From Aeromonas sobria (GTDB taxonomy: Bacteria > Pseudomonadota > Gammaproteobacteria > Enterobacterales > Aeromonadaceae): 64,000 bases of DNA. Position numbers and translations under genes: made by a program. Below, in pieces: positions 1-8,962 of the stretch (positions are counted from its first letter, which is position 1; each line of letters begins with the position of its first letter). The notes below the pieces were generated by a model, which was not told the origin of the DNA, did not search any database, and saw nothing but the letters and a program-made list of their open reading frames with translations. The stretch spans positions 62,001 through 126,000 of the forward strand of contig NZ_CDBW01000003.1 in the NCBI RefSeq assembly GCF_000820145.1. Reading direction: 5' to 3'.

Positions 1-491
1 TGATCAACAACGAGATGTTCGCCATCAATATTCTGGGGGTCAAAGAGATCATTGAATACGGCAATATCACTCCAATCCCGATGATGCCGAGCTTTATTCG
101 TGGCGTCATCAATCTGCGAGGAGCTGTTGTCTCAGTCGTTGACCTCAGTGCGCGCTTTGGCAATACCCCTTCAAATATTACCCGCCGCAGTTGCATCATC
201 ATCATTGAGGGAATGGCGCAGCAGGGTGATGAGCCTGTCAGCCAGGATATAGGTGTCGTAGTGGATTCCGTGTCGGAGGTGTTAGGTATTCCACAAGCTG
301 ATATTGAACCACCGCCAAGTTTTGGCGCCCGCATCAGGGCTGACTTTATCAGCGGCATGGGCAAAGTCAGCGGTAAATTCGTCATCCTCATCGATACCGC
401 AAAAGTGTTGTCACTCGATGAGATGGCACAACTCAACGAACTGGCCCAGCCACAGGCAAGGTTACCGCAAGGCAATCTGCAGCACTCCTGA
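1..491 (+). CDS. cheW: CheW chemotaxis coupling protein (5' end outside window)
   Basis: CheW is the cytoplasmic SH3-like adaptor that joins chemoreceptors to the histidine kinase CheA. The reading frame is open from base 3, so the true start lies upstream of the window. The visible part carries the CheW core, including [17 protein letters not shown] and the following [12 protein letters not shown] strand, then a later [13 protein letters not shown] strand typical of the C-terminal part of the fold. It ends 43 bases before the receptor gene and lies in one direction with mcp, cheR, cheD and cheB. That order matches the Che2-type clusters of Pseudomonas, so cheA and cheY are probably just upstream. 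Family is secure; only the N-terminus is missing. Confidence 0.93.
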   Translation, partial: INNEMFAINILGVKEIIEYGNITPIPMMPSFIRGVINLRGAVVSVVDLSARFGNTPSNITRRSCIIIIEGMAQQGDEPVSQDIGVVVDSVSEVLGIPQADIEPPPSFGARIRADFISGMGKVSGKFVILIDTAKVLSLDEMAQLNELAQPQARLPQGNLQHS

Positions 492-534
492 ACAGGCCCC
501 CATACTCCATGACATGCAGCATAAGGAAACGCTC

Positions 535-2292
535 ATGACCCAGTCACTCTTAGGCAAACTCTTCGGGAACGATGCCGCAGAAGCAAGACAACAGGCCCTG
601 TTACTCGACGCTATCGGACAAGTCCAGCGTGCCATCGTGGAAGATCGCCCCCCAGCCCCACTCGACCTTTCCGGACTGGATAATGCCCTGCGCACGATAG
701 GAAATGCCGTCAACGACGTGGTGACCTCGCTCAGCGACAAGCTGGAGCAGAGCCGGGATGAAGTCAGGAACAGCCAGGCGTTGCTCCATGAGAACAGACT
801 GGTTCGCAAGGCTCTGGACTGCGCCAGCACCAACGTGATGATCGCCGACACCAATCTCGACATTATCTATATGAACGAGGCCGTGACGGGCATGCTTAAT
901 CAGGCTGAAACTGATATCAAAAAAGAGCTCTACAGCTTCAATGCCAATCAGCTGATGGGCGCCAATATCGACAGTTTTCATAAAAACCCCAGCCATCAAC
1001 GGGCGATGCTGGCCAAACTCAACAATACATTCCGAACCCAGATCCAGCTGGGAGGACGAACCTTCTCCCTGATTGCCAATCCGGTCTTCAGCGATAGCGG
1101 CGAGCGCATGGGCTCAGTCGTCGAATGGGCAGACAGAACCAAGGAGGTGATGATAGAAAAAGAGATGTCCGACATCGTGCAGGCAGTGATCAATGGTGAA
1201 CTGCACCGCCGGATGGAACTTGCTGGCAAGAGCGGCTTCTTTCAGGCAATGGGTGAAGGGATCAACCAGATTGCCGAAGTGATCGACCGCACCCTCAACG
1301 AGGTTATCCGGGTCGTACAATGTCTGGCTAAAGGGGACCTGACCCAACAGATAGAGGCTGACTATCCCGGTATTTTTGGTACCACCAAGGATTCACTCAA
1401 CATCACGATCACCTCGCTGACCAAAATCGTCACCGAAGTTCGTAGCGCCTCTGACAATCTCTCCAGCGCCGCCGAGCAGGTAAGTGCCACCGCCCAGTCC
1501 ATCAGCCAATCCAGCAGTGAACAGGCCTCCAGCATGGAAGAGACCAGTGCCTCTATCGAACAGATGAGCGCCAGCATCAATCAGAATACCGACAACGCTC
1601 AAGTCACTGATGGCATGGCCAGCAAGGCCGCCAAAGAGGCCGTCGAGGGAGGCGAAGCAGTCAAGCTCACCGTCGATGCGATGAAACAGATCGCCAAACG
1701 GATTGGCATCATCGATGACATCGCCTACCAGACCAATCTGCTGGCACTCAACGCGGCCATTGAAGCGGCACGGGCAGGCGATCACGGCAAAGGCTTTGCG
1801 GTCGTAGCTGCAGAGGTGCGCAAACTGGCAGAACGTAGCCAAATTGCGGCACAGGAGATTGGCGAGCTCGCCTCCAGTAGTGTGGAGATGGCAGAAAAAG
1901 CAGGTCGCTTGCTGGATCAGATGGTGCCGTCCATTAACAAAACCTCTGACCTGGTACAGGAGATTAGTGCAGCCTCCAATGAGCAATCGACAGGGGTCAG
2001 CCAAATCAACCTGGCCATGAATCAGTTAAGCCAGGTCACCCAGCAGAATGCCTCTTGCAGCGAAGAGCTTGCAGCCACTGCCGAGGAGATGAGTAGTCAG
2101 GCCGAGCAGCTACAGCTGGCCATGGAGTTTTTCACTTTGGAGGAAGTGCGCAAGGATAACCGGGCCCACGCAACGACACGCAATGCGATAACCAAGGGGC
2201 GTTTCATCAACGAGGGCAACGCCCCTGGTAATGAACGACCATCAAATCACTCGCGACCACCACTCAACGACGCCGATTTTGTCCGATTCTAG
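535..2292 (+). CDS. Soluble methyl-accepting chemotaxis protein with PAS domain
   Basis: A 585-residue chemoreceptor without transmembrane segments, so it should sense an internal signal. A PAS-like domain occupies about residues 91-205, two HAMP-like stretches about 212-305 (the second contains AKGDLT), and the signalling coiled coil about 310-530 with its hairpin tip at 398-420 ([17 protein letters not shown]). By eye the hairpin is one heptad shorter on each side than E. coli Tar. A flexible tail of about 50 residues ends in DFVRF, which fits the aromatic-x-x-aromatic CheR-tethering pentapeptide pattern. The ATG at 535 is chosen because AAGGA lies about 7 bases upstream; the longer open frame back to 304 overlaps cheW. 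The ligand or cofactor cannot be told from sequence. Confidence 0.92.
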   Translation: MTQSLLGKLFGNDAAEARQQALLLDAIGQVQRAIVEDRPPAPLDLSGLDNALRTIGNAVNDVVTSLSDKLEQSRDEVRNSQALLHENRLVRKALDCASTNVMIADTNLDIIYMNEAVTGMLNQAETDIKKELYSFNANQLMGANIDSFHKNPSHQRAMLAKLNNTFRTQIQLGGRTFSLIANPVFSDSGERMGSVVEWADRTKEVMIEKEMSDIVQAVINGELHRRMELAGKSGFFQAMGEGINQIAEVIDRTLNEVIRVVQCLAKGDLTQQIEADYPGIFGTTKDSLNITITSLTKIVTEVRSASDNLSSAAEQVSATAQSISQSSSEQASSMEETSASIEQMSASINQNTDNAQVTDGMASKAAKEAVEGGEAVKLTVDAMKQIAKRIGIIDDIAYQTNLLALNAAIEAARAGDHGKGFAVVAAEVRKLAERSQIAAQEIGELASSSVEMAEKAGRLLDQMVPSINKTSDLVQEISAASNEQSTGVSQINLAMNQLSQVTQQNASCSEELAATAEEMSSQAEQLQLAMEFFTLEEVRKDNRAHATTRNAITKGRFINEGNAPGNERPSNHSRPPLNDADFVRF

Positions 2293-2296
2293 CTAC

Positions 2297-2317
2297 GGGA
2301 GAGGCTTTGCCTCTCCC
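2297..2317 (+). other. Perfect intercistronic hairpin between mcp and cheR
   Basis: GGGAGAGGC, a three-base TTT loop, then GCCTCTCCC form a perfect 9-bp stem. No T run follows, so it does not look like a classical terminator. It may stabilise the upstream mRNA or lower expression of cheR, which begins with TTG 33 bases later. Confidence 0.6.
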
Positions 2318-2349
2318 ACATCCGACGTCACTGGTAGAGGGGCAGGATT

Positions 2350-3153
2350 TTGTATCAAACCCAGTTGCATGATGATGAGTTCTCCCGTTTCCAGCACTGG
2401 CTTCATCAAACGGCGGGAATAGAGCTGTCTCCAGCCAAAAAGGCTTTGGTTGCCAGCCGGCTGGCGAAACGACTCTGCCACTACGAGCTGGATAGTTATG
2501 ACGACTATTTCCAGCTCATCATGAACGACCGTAGCAGCGAACTACAGCTGGCGCTCGATCTGCTCACAACCAATGAAACCTACTTTTTCAGGGAGCCCAA
2601 ACACTTTGAGTTTCTGACCAGGCAAGTACTTGCGCATTTCCCGACAGAACGCACCTTACGGATCTGGAGTGCCGCCAGCTCATCGGGAGAAGAGCCTTAC
2701 AGTCTGGCCATGACGCTGGCAGAGAAGCGCGGCACCCTCAACTGGGAAATCGTGGCATCTGACATCTCGTCACGGGTGCTGGAACAGGCCATGAGCGGGC
2801 GCTATCTGATCGAACGGGCACACAACATTCCGCTGCCCTTTTTGATGAAGTACTGCCTCAAGGGCATCGGCCTGCAGGAGGGTATTTTCATCATCGACCG
2901 CAAGTTACGGGACAAAGTTAATTTCATGCAGATCAACCTCAATCAGGAGCTGCCGGATCTGGGGATGTTCGACGTGATCTTCATCAGGAACGTGATGATC
3001 TATTTCAACAAGGAGACCAAAGGGCAAGTGCTGCAACGACTGGTACCCCGGCTCAAACCCGGCGGCTATCTGCTGGTCAGCCACGCTGAAAGCCTGCACG
3101 GCTTGCCTCACGGCCTGCAGTTAGTGTCCCCCTCCATTTATCAGAAGAGATGA
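2350..3153 (+). CDS. cheR: CheR chemoreceptor methyltransferase
   Basis: S-adenosylmethionine-dependent glutamate methyltransferase that adapts receptors by methylating their coiled coils. The 267-residue chain has the CheR N-terminal helical domain (about 1-75), the LTTNETYFFREPKHFE motif, a SAM-binding IWSAASSSGEEPYSLAM segment near residues 101-117 and a C-terminal FDVIFIRNVMIYF motif. The start is an unusual TTG, supported by GGGGCAGGA just upstream and by the lack of a better start. The gene stops 3 bases before cheD. A receptor with a pentapeptide-like tail two genes back in the operon suggests the two proteins are matched partners. Confidence 0.95.
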   Translation: MYQTQLHDDEFSRFQHWLHQTAGIELSPAKKALVASRLAKRLCHYELDSYDDYFQLIMNDRSSELQLALDLLTTNETYFFREPKHFEFLTRQVLAHFPTERTLRIWSAASSSGEEPYSLAMTLAEKRGTLNWEIVASDISSRVLEQAMSGRYLIERAHNIPLPFLMKYCLKGIGLQEGIFIIDRKLRDKVNFMQINLNQELPDLGMFDVIFIRNVMIYFNKETKGQVLQRLVPRLKPGGYLLVSHAESLHGLPHGLQLVSPSIYQKR

Positions 3154-3156
3154 ACT

Positions 3157-3648
3157 ATGGCACGGGAGGTGATCCTGCAACCGGGCGAACTCTTTTTTGG
3201 CAAGGAGGATGTGGTGGTCAAAACCCTACTGGGGTCCTGTATCGCCATCACCCTATGGCATCCCGAGCAAAAACAGGGGGGCATGTGTCACTACATGTTA
3301 CCCACGCGAGGCAACCCCTCGACCGGGCTTGATGGACGCTATGCCGATGAGGCCCTCGCCTTGCTAATGCAGGCAGCAGATCACTATCCCGCCCCCATTC
3401 ATGAGTACGAAGCCAAGCTGTTCGGGGGAGGCAACATGTTCACCGAGCAGCAATACGCACAGAGCGACAACAATGTCGCCACCAAAAATATTCAGGCAGC
3501 CTGGCAGCTGACCAGAGACCTTGGCCTTGATATCAAGGCTCATCATCTTGGCCATAGCGGCCACCGAAGCTTGCTCTTTGAGCTCAGCAACGGCAGTGTC
3601 TGGCTCCGCCATCATCGTCTGCCACATCAACGGGAGTCGCGAGAATGA
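3157..3648 (+). CDS. cheD: CheD receptor glutamine deamidase
   Basis: CheD converts specific glutamines of chemoreceptors to glutamates, creating methylation sites. The 163-residue chain has the catalytic cysteine in LLGSC (Cys28) and the histidine in GGMCHYMLP (His45), followed by the KLFGGGNMF motif expected in the family. The start ATG lies 3 bases after the cheR stop, and its end overlaps cheB by ATGA, so translation of cheD and cheB is probably coupled. E. coli lacks CheD, so adaptation here differs from the E. coli scheme. Confidence 0.95.
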   Translation: MAREVILQPGELFFGKEDVVVKTLLGSCIAITLWHPEQKQGGMCHYMLPTRGNPSTGLDGRYADEALALLMQAADHYPAPIHEYEAKLFGGGNMFTEQQYAQSDNNVATKNIQAAWQLTRDLGLDIKAHHLGHSGHRSLLFELSNGSVWLRHHRLPHQRESRE

Positions 3649-4703
3649 AGCAGATCCGGGTCATGCTGGTGGATGATTCCGCCGTGGTCAGACAGGTATT
3701 GCAAGCGGTGCTGGAGCAGGAGCCTGACATCAAGGTGATCGCCACGGCATCGGATCCCCTGTTTGCTCAGGAAAAACTGAAGAAAGAGTGGCCTGACGTC
3801 ATCGTGCTCGATGTGGAAATGCCACGCATGGACGGCATCACATTTCTCACCAAAATCATGGCCGAGCACCCGACACCGGTGGTGATCTGCTCATCTCTCA
3901 CCGAAAAGGGAGCGGAAACTACACTGCAAGCGATGGCTGCGGGTGCAGTGGATATCATCACCAAGCCAACCATGGGATTAAAAAGCTTTCTGCAAGAATC
4001 CGCCCACGATCTGGCCATGGCGGTGAGGGCTGCCGCCCAGGCCAATCTCAAACGTGTTGGCAAGCCGGCCCCCTCAACGATCAGCACCAAACTCAATGCG
4101 GATGTCATACTGCCACCCAACCAACATGCCATGGCACAAACCACTGAACGGCTCATTGCCATCGGCACCTCAACTGGCGGCACCCAGGCGCTGGAAGTGG
4201 TGCTGACTGCCCTGCCCCGGGTCAGTCCCGGCATTGTCATCGTGCAGCACATGCCGGAGAAATTTACCGCCATGTTCGCCGAGCGGCTGAACGGGGTCTG
4301 CCAGATAGAAGTGCGGGAGGCAAAAAACAATGACAGGGTGATCCCCGGGCTGGCGCTGATTGCCCCCGGGGGCAAGCACATGTTGCTTAAACGCAGCGGT
4401 GCCTACTATCACGTCGAGGTGGTCGATGGGCCGCTCATCAACCGCCATCGTCCTTCGGTGGATGTGCTGTTTCGCTCCGTCGCCAAATATGCCGGCAAGA
4501 ACGCCACCGGCATCATCATGACCGGCATGGGGGATGACGGTGCCCGGGGATTGCGCGAGATGCTGGAAGCTGGTGCCAATACCTATGCCCAGGATGAGGC
4601 CTCCTGCGTGGTCTTCGGCATGCCCAAAGAGGCGATAAAACTGGGGGCCGCTCGCCATGTGCTCCCTCTGCAAGAGATGCAATATGCCATCCTTGGCAGG
4701 TAG
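3645..4703 (+). CDS. cheB: CheB chemotaxis-specific methylesterase/deamidase
   Basis: Response regulator that removes receptor methyl groups when phosphorylated by CheA. Residues 1-125 form the receiver domain, with acidic Asp10 and Asp11, phospho-acceptor Asp56 (VIVLDVEMP) and Lys107 (ITKP). After a linker the esterase domain carries the expected triad: Ser176 in GTSTGGT, His202 in QHMPEKF and Asp298 in GMGDDGA. The 352-residue length is normal. The start overlaps the cheD stop. It is the last gene of the operon and is followed at once by a strong terminator that separates it from pnp on the other strand. Confidence 0.97.
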   Translation: MKQIRVMLVDDSAVVRQVLQAVLEQEPDIKVIATASDPLFAQEKLKKEWPDVIVLDVEMPRMDGITFLTKIMAEHPTPVVICSSLTEKGAETTLQAMAAGAVDIITKPTMGLKSFLQESAHDLAMAVRAAAQANLKRVGKPAPSTISTKLNADVILPPNQHAMAQTTERLIAIGTSTGGTQALEVVLTALPRVSPGIVIVQHMPEKFTAMFAERLNGVCQIEVREAKNNDRVIPGLALIAPGGKHMLLKRSGAYYHVEVVDGPLINRHRPSVDVLFRSVAKYAGKNATGIIMTGMGDDGARGLREMLEAGANTYAQDEASCVVFGMPKEAIKLGAARHVLPLQEMQYAILGR

Positions 4704-4724
4704 CACCATCGGGTTTTTCCCATA

Positions 4725-4760
4725 AAAAAGTCCGGCTCCCCAAGGGGAGCCGGACTTTTT
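4725..4760. terminator. Bidirectional rho-independent terminator between cheB and pnp
   Basis: A 17-bp palindromic stem (AAAAAGTCCGGCTCCCC and its complement) encloses a two-base AA loop. A-tract and T-tract flank the GC-rich part on both sides, so it should stop transcription of both convergent units. Confidence 0.93.
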
Positions 4761-4797
4761 ACATCAACCGAAACCAGTCCGGAATCAGAGCGGCAGA

Positions 4798-6942
4798 TTA
4801 CTCTGCGGCAGGCGCTTCTTCAGCAGCCGGCGCGGCATCAGCGGCAGGTGCAGCTTCAGTCGGCGCGTTCGCTTCCTTGATGGAGAGGCGTACGCGGCCC
4901 TGACGGTCCACTTCCAGTACCTTCACCTTGACCACATCACCGATGGTCAGGTGGTCAGCCACGTTCTGCACGCGAGCGTCGGTGATCTGGGAGATGTGTA
5001 CCAGACCATCTTTGCCCGGCAGGATGTTGACGAAGGCACCGAAGTCAGCCAGACGTACCACTTTACCTTCATAGATGCGGTTCACTTCGATCTCGGCGGT
5101 GATCGCTTCGATACGACGGATCGCTTCCATGGCAGCTTCGTTGGCCACGGCGGAGATGCGAACAGTACCGTCATCATCCAGCTCGATGTTGGTGCCGGTC
5201 TCTTCGGTCAGCGCACGGATCACTGAACCACCCTTACCGATCACGTCCTTGATCTTCTCAGGATTGATCTTGATGGTGTGGATACGCGGGGCAAAATCAG
5301 AGATTTCGCTGCGCGGAGCCTGGATGGCTTCATCCATCACTTTCAGGATGTGCAGGCGAGCGCCACGAGCTTGCTTGAGGGCAATCTCCATGATCTCTTT
5401 GGTGATGCCTTCGATCTTGATGTCCATCTGCAGCGCGGTGATACCTTCGGTGGTACCGGCTACTTTGAAGTCCATGTCACCCAGGTGATCTTCGTCACCC
5501 AGGATGTCGGACAGCACGACGAAACCTTCTTCTTCCTTCACCAGACCCATGGCGATACCGGCAACAGAGGCCTTGATCGGCACACCTGCATCCATCAGCG
5601 CCAGGGAGGAACCACAGACAGAGGCCATGGAGGAAGAACCGTTGGATTCGGTGATTTCAGACACCACACGTACCACGTACGGGAACTCGGCGGCGCTCGG
5701 CATTACGGCAGCAACACCACGCTTGGCCAGACGGCCGTGACCGATTTCACGACGCTTGGGGCTACCCATCATGCCAGTCTCACCGACGCAATACGGCGGG
5801 AAGTTATAGTGCAGCATGAAGCGGTCGGCGCGATGGCCAGCCAGCTCGTCGATGTTCTGAGCATCACGCTCGGTACCCAGGGTCGCAACCACGATGGCCT
5901 GAGTCTCACCACGGGTGAACAGGGCAGAACCGTGAGCACGGGGCAGAATACCGGTGCCGACAGACAGGGCGCGGATCATTTCCGGATCACGACCATCGAT
6001 GCGCGGCTCGCCACGCACTACGCGGCCACGGACGATACGGCTTTCCAGGCTGTGGAACTCTTCACCGATCTTCTTGGCATCGTCGGCAACACCGGAAGCA
6101 ATGACCTGCTCAACCACGCGCGCCTTGATGGCACCGATGGCTTCGTAACGTACTGCTTTCTCAGTGATGCGATACGCTTCACCCAGTTCGGCAGTCGCCA
6201 GCTCGGCGATCTTGGCTTTCAGCGGCTCGTTAACGGCAGGCGCAGTCCAGTTCCACGGCTTGGTGCCAACAGCGGCAGCAAACTCGTTGATCGCATTGAT
6301 GACGATCTGCATCTGGTCATGACCAAATACCACGGCGCCCAGCATCACCTCTTCAGAGAGGATGGCCGCTTCGGACTCAACCATCAGTACCGCGTTGGCA
6401 GTACCGGCAACCACCAGGTCCAGATCGCTCTGCGGCAGTTCAGCGGTAGTCGGGTTCAGCATGTACTGACCGTTCATGTAGCCCACGCGAGCAGCTGCAA
6501 TCGGACCACCAAACGGAATACCGGAGATGGCCAGTGCAGCAGAGGCACCGATCATGGCAACGATGTCCGGAGAAACCAGCGGATTCACGGACATGACGGT
6601 GGCAACCACCTGAACCTCATTGAGGAAGCCTTCCGGGAACAGCGGGCGAATAGGACGGTCGATCAGGCGGGAAGTGAGGGTCTCACCTTCGCTCGGACGG
6701 CCTTCACGACGGAAGAAACCACCCGGGATACGACCAGCAGCATAGGTACGCTCCTGGTAGTTGACGGTCAGCGGGAAGAAATCACGGCCATGATCGGCCT
6801 CTTTCTTACCAACTACGGTTACAAATACGCAGGTATCGTCCATGCTGACCATAACGGCCGCAGTGGCTTGACGGGCCATCACACCGGTTTCCAGAGTGAC
6901 GGTGTGTTGACCGTACTGGAATGACTTTACAATAGGATTCAC
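4798..6942 (-). CDS. pnp: Polynucleotide phosphorylase
   Basis: 3'-5' phosphorolytic exoribonuclease, a trimer and component of the RNA degradosome. The 714-residue chain has two RNase PH domains (the first begins [13 protein letters not shown], the second carries [17 protein letters not shown] residues), then a KH domain with VIGKGG and an S1 domain near residues 620-690, ending in an Ala/Glu/Pro-rich tail. I place the start at GTG 6942, preceded by AAGGA at a spacing of 7, because the protein then begins [11 protein letters not shown] as in E. coli; the frame extends 39 codons further upstream without homology. It follows rpsO after a terminator-like hairpin, the usual order. Confidence 0.96.
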   Translation of the reverse strand: MNPIVKSFQYGQHTVTLETGVMARQATAAVMVSMDDTCVFVTVVGKKEADHGRDFFPLTVNYQERTYAAGRIPGGFFRREGRPSEGETLTSRLIDRPIRPLFPEGFLNEVQVVATVMSVNPLVSPDIVAMIGASAALAISGIPFGGPIAAARVGYMNGQYMLNPTTAELPQSDLDLVVAGTANAVLMVESEAAILSEEVMLGAVVFGHDQMQIVINAINEFAAAVGTKPWNWTAPAVNEPLKAKIAELATAELGEAYRITEKAVRYEAIGAIKARVVEQVIASGVADDAKKIGEEFHSLESRIVRGRVVRGEPRIDGRDPEMIRALSVGTGILPRAHGSALFTRGETQAIVVATLGTERDAQNIDELAGHRADRFMLHYNFPPYCVGETGMMGSPKRREIGHGRLAKRGVAAVMPSAAEFPYVVRVVSEITESNGSSSMASVCGSSLALMDAGVPIKASVAGIAMGLVKEEEGFVVLSDILGDEDHLGDMDFKVAGTTEGITALQMDIKIEGITKEIMEIALKQARGARLHILKVMDEAIQAPRSEISDFAPRIHTIKINPEKIKDVIGKGGSVIRALTEETGTNIELDDDGTVRISAVANEAAMEAIRRIEAITAEIEVNRIYEGKVVRLADFGAFVNILPGKDGLVHISQITDARVQNVADHLTIGDVVKVKVLEVDRQGRVRLSIKEANAPTEAAPAADAAPAAEEAPAAE

Positions 6943-6984
6943 GTGAATTTCCTTTTTTACAATTTGGCTCTTTAAATTCGCGCA

Positions 6985-6996
6985 CAAGTATACTTG
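6985..6996 (-). promoter_or_regulatory. Candidate pnp promoter -10 within a 12-bp palindrome
   Basis: Read on the minus strand, TATACT lies about 45 bases upstream of the pnp start and inside the perfect palindrome CAAGTATACTTG. The -35 region at 17-bp spacing (CTTACC) matches poorly, so promoter status is tentative. Confidence 0.3.
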
Positions 6997-7061
6997 ATTC
7001 ACTGCAAAAGGTAAGCGGGGACACGAATTCTGTGAAGCAGGCAACGACTTGAAGAGCAATA

Positions 7062-7091
7062 AAAAAGGGGAACCTCACGGTTCCCCTTTTT
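7062..7091 (-). terminator. Terminator between rpsO and pnp
   Basis: On the minus strand AAAAAGGGGAACC, GTGA loop, then GGTTCCCCTTTTTT. This is a classical stem with a T tract. In E. coli a leaky terminator at this position splits rpsO and pnp transcripts. Confidence 0.88.
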
Positions 7092-7110
7092 CGCGAAATC
7101 TGATGGTCGA

Positions 7111-7380
7111 TTAACGACGCAGACCCAGCTTGGCGATCAGAGCAGCATAACGCTGAACATCTTTACGCTTCAGGTAGTCCAGCAGCTTACGACGCTGGGA
7201 AACCATGCGCAGCAGACCGCGACGACCGTGGTGGTCCTTTGAGTGCTCCTTGAAGTGACCTTGCAGATGGTTGATCTGGGCAGTCAGCAGGGCAACCTGC
7301 ACTTCGGGGGAACCAGTGTCGTTAGCGCAACGAGCGTTGTCAGCAACGATGGAAGCTTTGATCTCAGCATTTAGAGACAT
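7111..7380 (-). CDS. rpsO: Ribosomal protein S15
   Basis: Primary 16S rRNA-binding protein of the small subunit platform. The 89-residue protein shows the conserved [20 protein letters not shown] segment and the [22 protein letters not shown] rRNA-binding face, with the expected LGLRR end. It lies between truB and pnp on the same strand, as in E. coli. In E. coli S15 represses its own translation through a leader pseudoknot; I cannot confirm such a fold in the 128-base gap upstream. Confidence 0.98.
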   Translation of the reverse strand: MSLNAEIKASIVADNARCANDTGSPEVQVALLTAQINHLQGHFKEHSKDHHGRRGLLRMVSQRRKLLDYLKRKDVQRYAALIAKLGLRR

Positions 7381-7508
7381 GTGTGTACTCCAGTAGAGTG
7401 TTTAAAGGTTCACAGCCAATCTCTAATTCAGCCGTGAAATGAGGGCGGTATCATAATCGTCCCCGGCTATTTTCGCAACGGGAAAGACGCGCCGATACCG
7501 CCAGAGGA

Positions 7509-8468
7509 TTACTCCTCGATGTTATCGTCGTGATAACGCACCAATCGCTTGGGCGCAACCCGACCATCAGCATCAATGTCACCCACGCCGATAAACTCGC
7601 GCTCTGGGCCGACTGTCATGCGAACCTGACCACTGGCCGGTGCGCCAGGCACCTGTACCGCTTGGCCCTGATTCACATACGCAGCGACTACCGCCAGCAT
7701 GTTCACCTCAGGCAAAGATGCCACTGCGGTATCCATCGGCAACAGCAGCGGATCGAGCTGCTCGCGCGGCGGGGTACTCTCGGCCTTGGACTGCTCGAGA
7801 ATGCACTCCAGCTGCTCCAGGGTCAGCATCCGATCATAGGGATAGCTGGCCACCTGAGTACGACGCAACTGGGTGACGTGGGCGCCACAACCCAGCACTT
7901 CCCCCAGATCATCGACCAGCGTGCGGATGTAGGTGCCTTTGCTGCAGTGCACTTCGAGGCGCACTTCATCACCTTCGAAGCTCAGCAGTTTGAGTTCGAA
8001 TATCGTGATGGGACGGGCTTCACGCTCGATGGTGATGCCTTCACGGGCATACTCATAGAGCGGGCGGCCATTGTGCTTGAGCGCAGAATACATGGACGGC
8101 ACCTGCATGATCGGGCCGCGGAACTGATCCAGCGACTCAATCAGGGTACCCATCGCCACGTTCACCGGACGAGTGGAAACCACTTCGCCGTCGGAGTCAC
8201 TGGTATTGGTGCGCTCGCCCAGCTTGGCGGTCACCTCATAGCGCTTGTCCGCCTCCAGCAGATACTGAGAGAACTTGGTGGCCTCACCGAGGCAGATCGG
8301 CAGCATGCCGGTCGCCAACGGGTCCAGGGCGCCAGTGTGGCCAGCCTTGGCTGCGTTGTAGATCCGCTTGACCTTCTGCAACACATCGTTGGAGGTCAGA
8401 CCGGTTGGCTTATCCAGCAGCAGGATGCCGTGAACATCACGGCCCTTGAAACGACGTCTGCGTGACAT
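7509..8468 (-). CDS. truB: tRNA pseudouridine(55) synthase TruB
   Basis: Forms pseudouridine 55 in the T loop of tRNAs and acts as a tRNA chaperone. The 319-residue chain has the catalytic motif [15 protein letters not shown] with the nucleophilic Asp, the [13 protein letters not shown] motif and a C-terminal PUA-like domain ending RVAPKRLV. The start ATG at 8468 gives [11 protein letters not shown], matching E. coli, and sits one base after the rbfA stop, indicating translational coupling. An upstream in-frame extension to 8522 overlaps rbfA and is not needed. Confidence 0.96.
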   Translation of the reverse strand: MSRRRRFKGRDVHGILLLDKPTGLTSNDVLQKVKRIYNAAKAGHTGALDPLATGMLPICLGEATKFSQYLLEADKRYEVTAKLGERTNTSDSDGEVVSTRPVNVAMGTLIESLDQFRGPIMQVPSMYSALKHNGRPLYEYAREGITIEREARPITIFELKLLSFEGDEVRLEVHCSKGTYIRTLVDDLGEVLGCGAHVTQLRRTQVASYPYDRMLTLEQLECILEQSKAESTPPREQLDPLLLPMDTAVASLPEVNMLAVVAAYVNQGQAVQVPGAPASGQVRMTVGPEREFIGVGDIDADGRVAPKRLVRYHDDNIEE

Positions 8469-8469
8469 C

Positions 8470-8907
8470 TCAGGCTTTATCCTCTGTTGTGTCATCGGGT
8501 GTGGCATCCGTCTCTTCGTCACGGCCAGCTTCGGCCATGCGACGCTTGTCTTCGCGCACAGTGTTGGTCACCAGGTTGGAGAGACGCATCCCTTCGACCA
8601 GGGTCTGGTCGTAGTAGAAACGCAGCTCAGGCACTACCCGCAGACGCATGGCGCTGCCAAGCAGGCTGCGGATATAACCGGCGGCTTCAGTCAGACCCAA
8701 CAGGCCTTCCTTGATGCGATCGCCGTCATTCTCCAACTGCAGAAAAGTGACGTAAATTTTTGCATAGTTAAGATCTTTGGACACTTCCACATCGGAAACT
8801 GTCACCATGCCAATGCGGGGATCTTTCACCTCACGCTGCAGGATCAGCGCGATTTCACGCTGGATCTGCTGTCCGACCCGACGGGTCCGGCTGAATTCTC
8901 TGGCCAT
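8470..8907 (-). CDS. rbfA: Ribosome-binding factor A
   Basis: Cold-shock protein that binds the 30S subunit and helps mature the 5' end of 16S rRNA. The 145-residue chain has the KH-type fold signature: an N-terminal [16 protein letters not shown] helix, [20 protein letters not shown], and [11 protein letters not shown] near residues 92-102. An acidic tail follows. It lies between infB and truB, the canonical position, separated from infB by a 55-base gap that contains a GC hairpin. Confidence 0.97.
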   Translation of the reverse strand: MAREFSRTRRVGQQIQREIALILQREVKDPRIGMVTVSDVEVSKDLNYAKIYVTFLQLENDGDRIKEGLLGLTEAAGYIRSLLGSAMRLRVVPELRFYYDQTLVEGMRLSNLVTNTVREDKRRMAEAGRDEETDATPDDTTEDKA

Positions 8908-8920
8908 ATTCTATCCTGCG

Positions 8921-8942
8921 ATAAAAGGGGGCCGTGGCCCCC
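8921..8942 (-). terminator. Terminator-like hairpin between infB and rbfA
   Basis: On the minus strand GGGGGCC, AC, GGCCCCC followed by TTTTAT. The stem is 7 bp with a very tight loop (effectively four bases once the end pair opens). It probably lets part of the transcription pass, because rbfA has no other obvious promoter. Confidence 0.6.
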
Positions 8943-8962
8943 TATTTTGTCTGACTCTCGGC

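Noticed and set aside
304..534. N-terminal extension of the chemoreceptor
   Set aside because: Overlaps cheW in another frame and lacks homology; the ribosome-binding site supports ATG 535.
5278..6924. 548-codon plus-strand open frame over pnp
   Set aside because: Shadow of the pnp reading frame; composition is His/Asp/Thr-rich nonsense with no domain.
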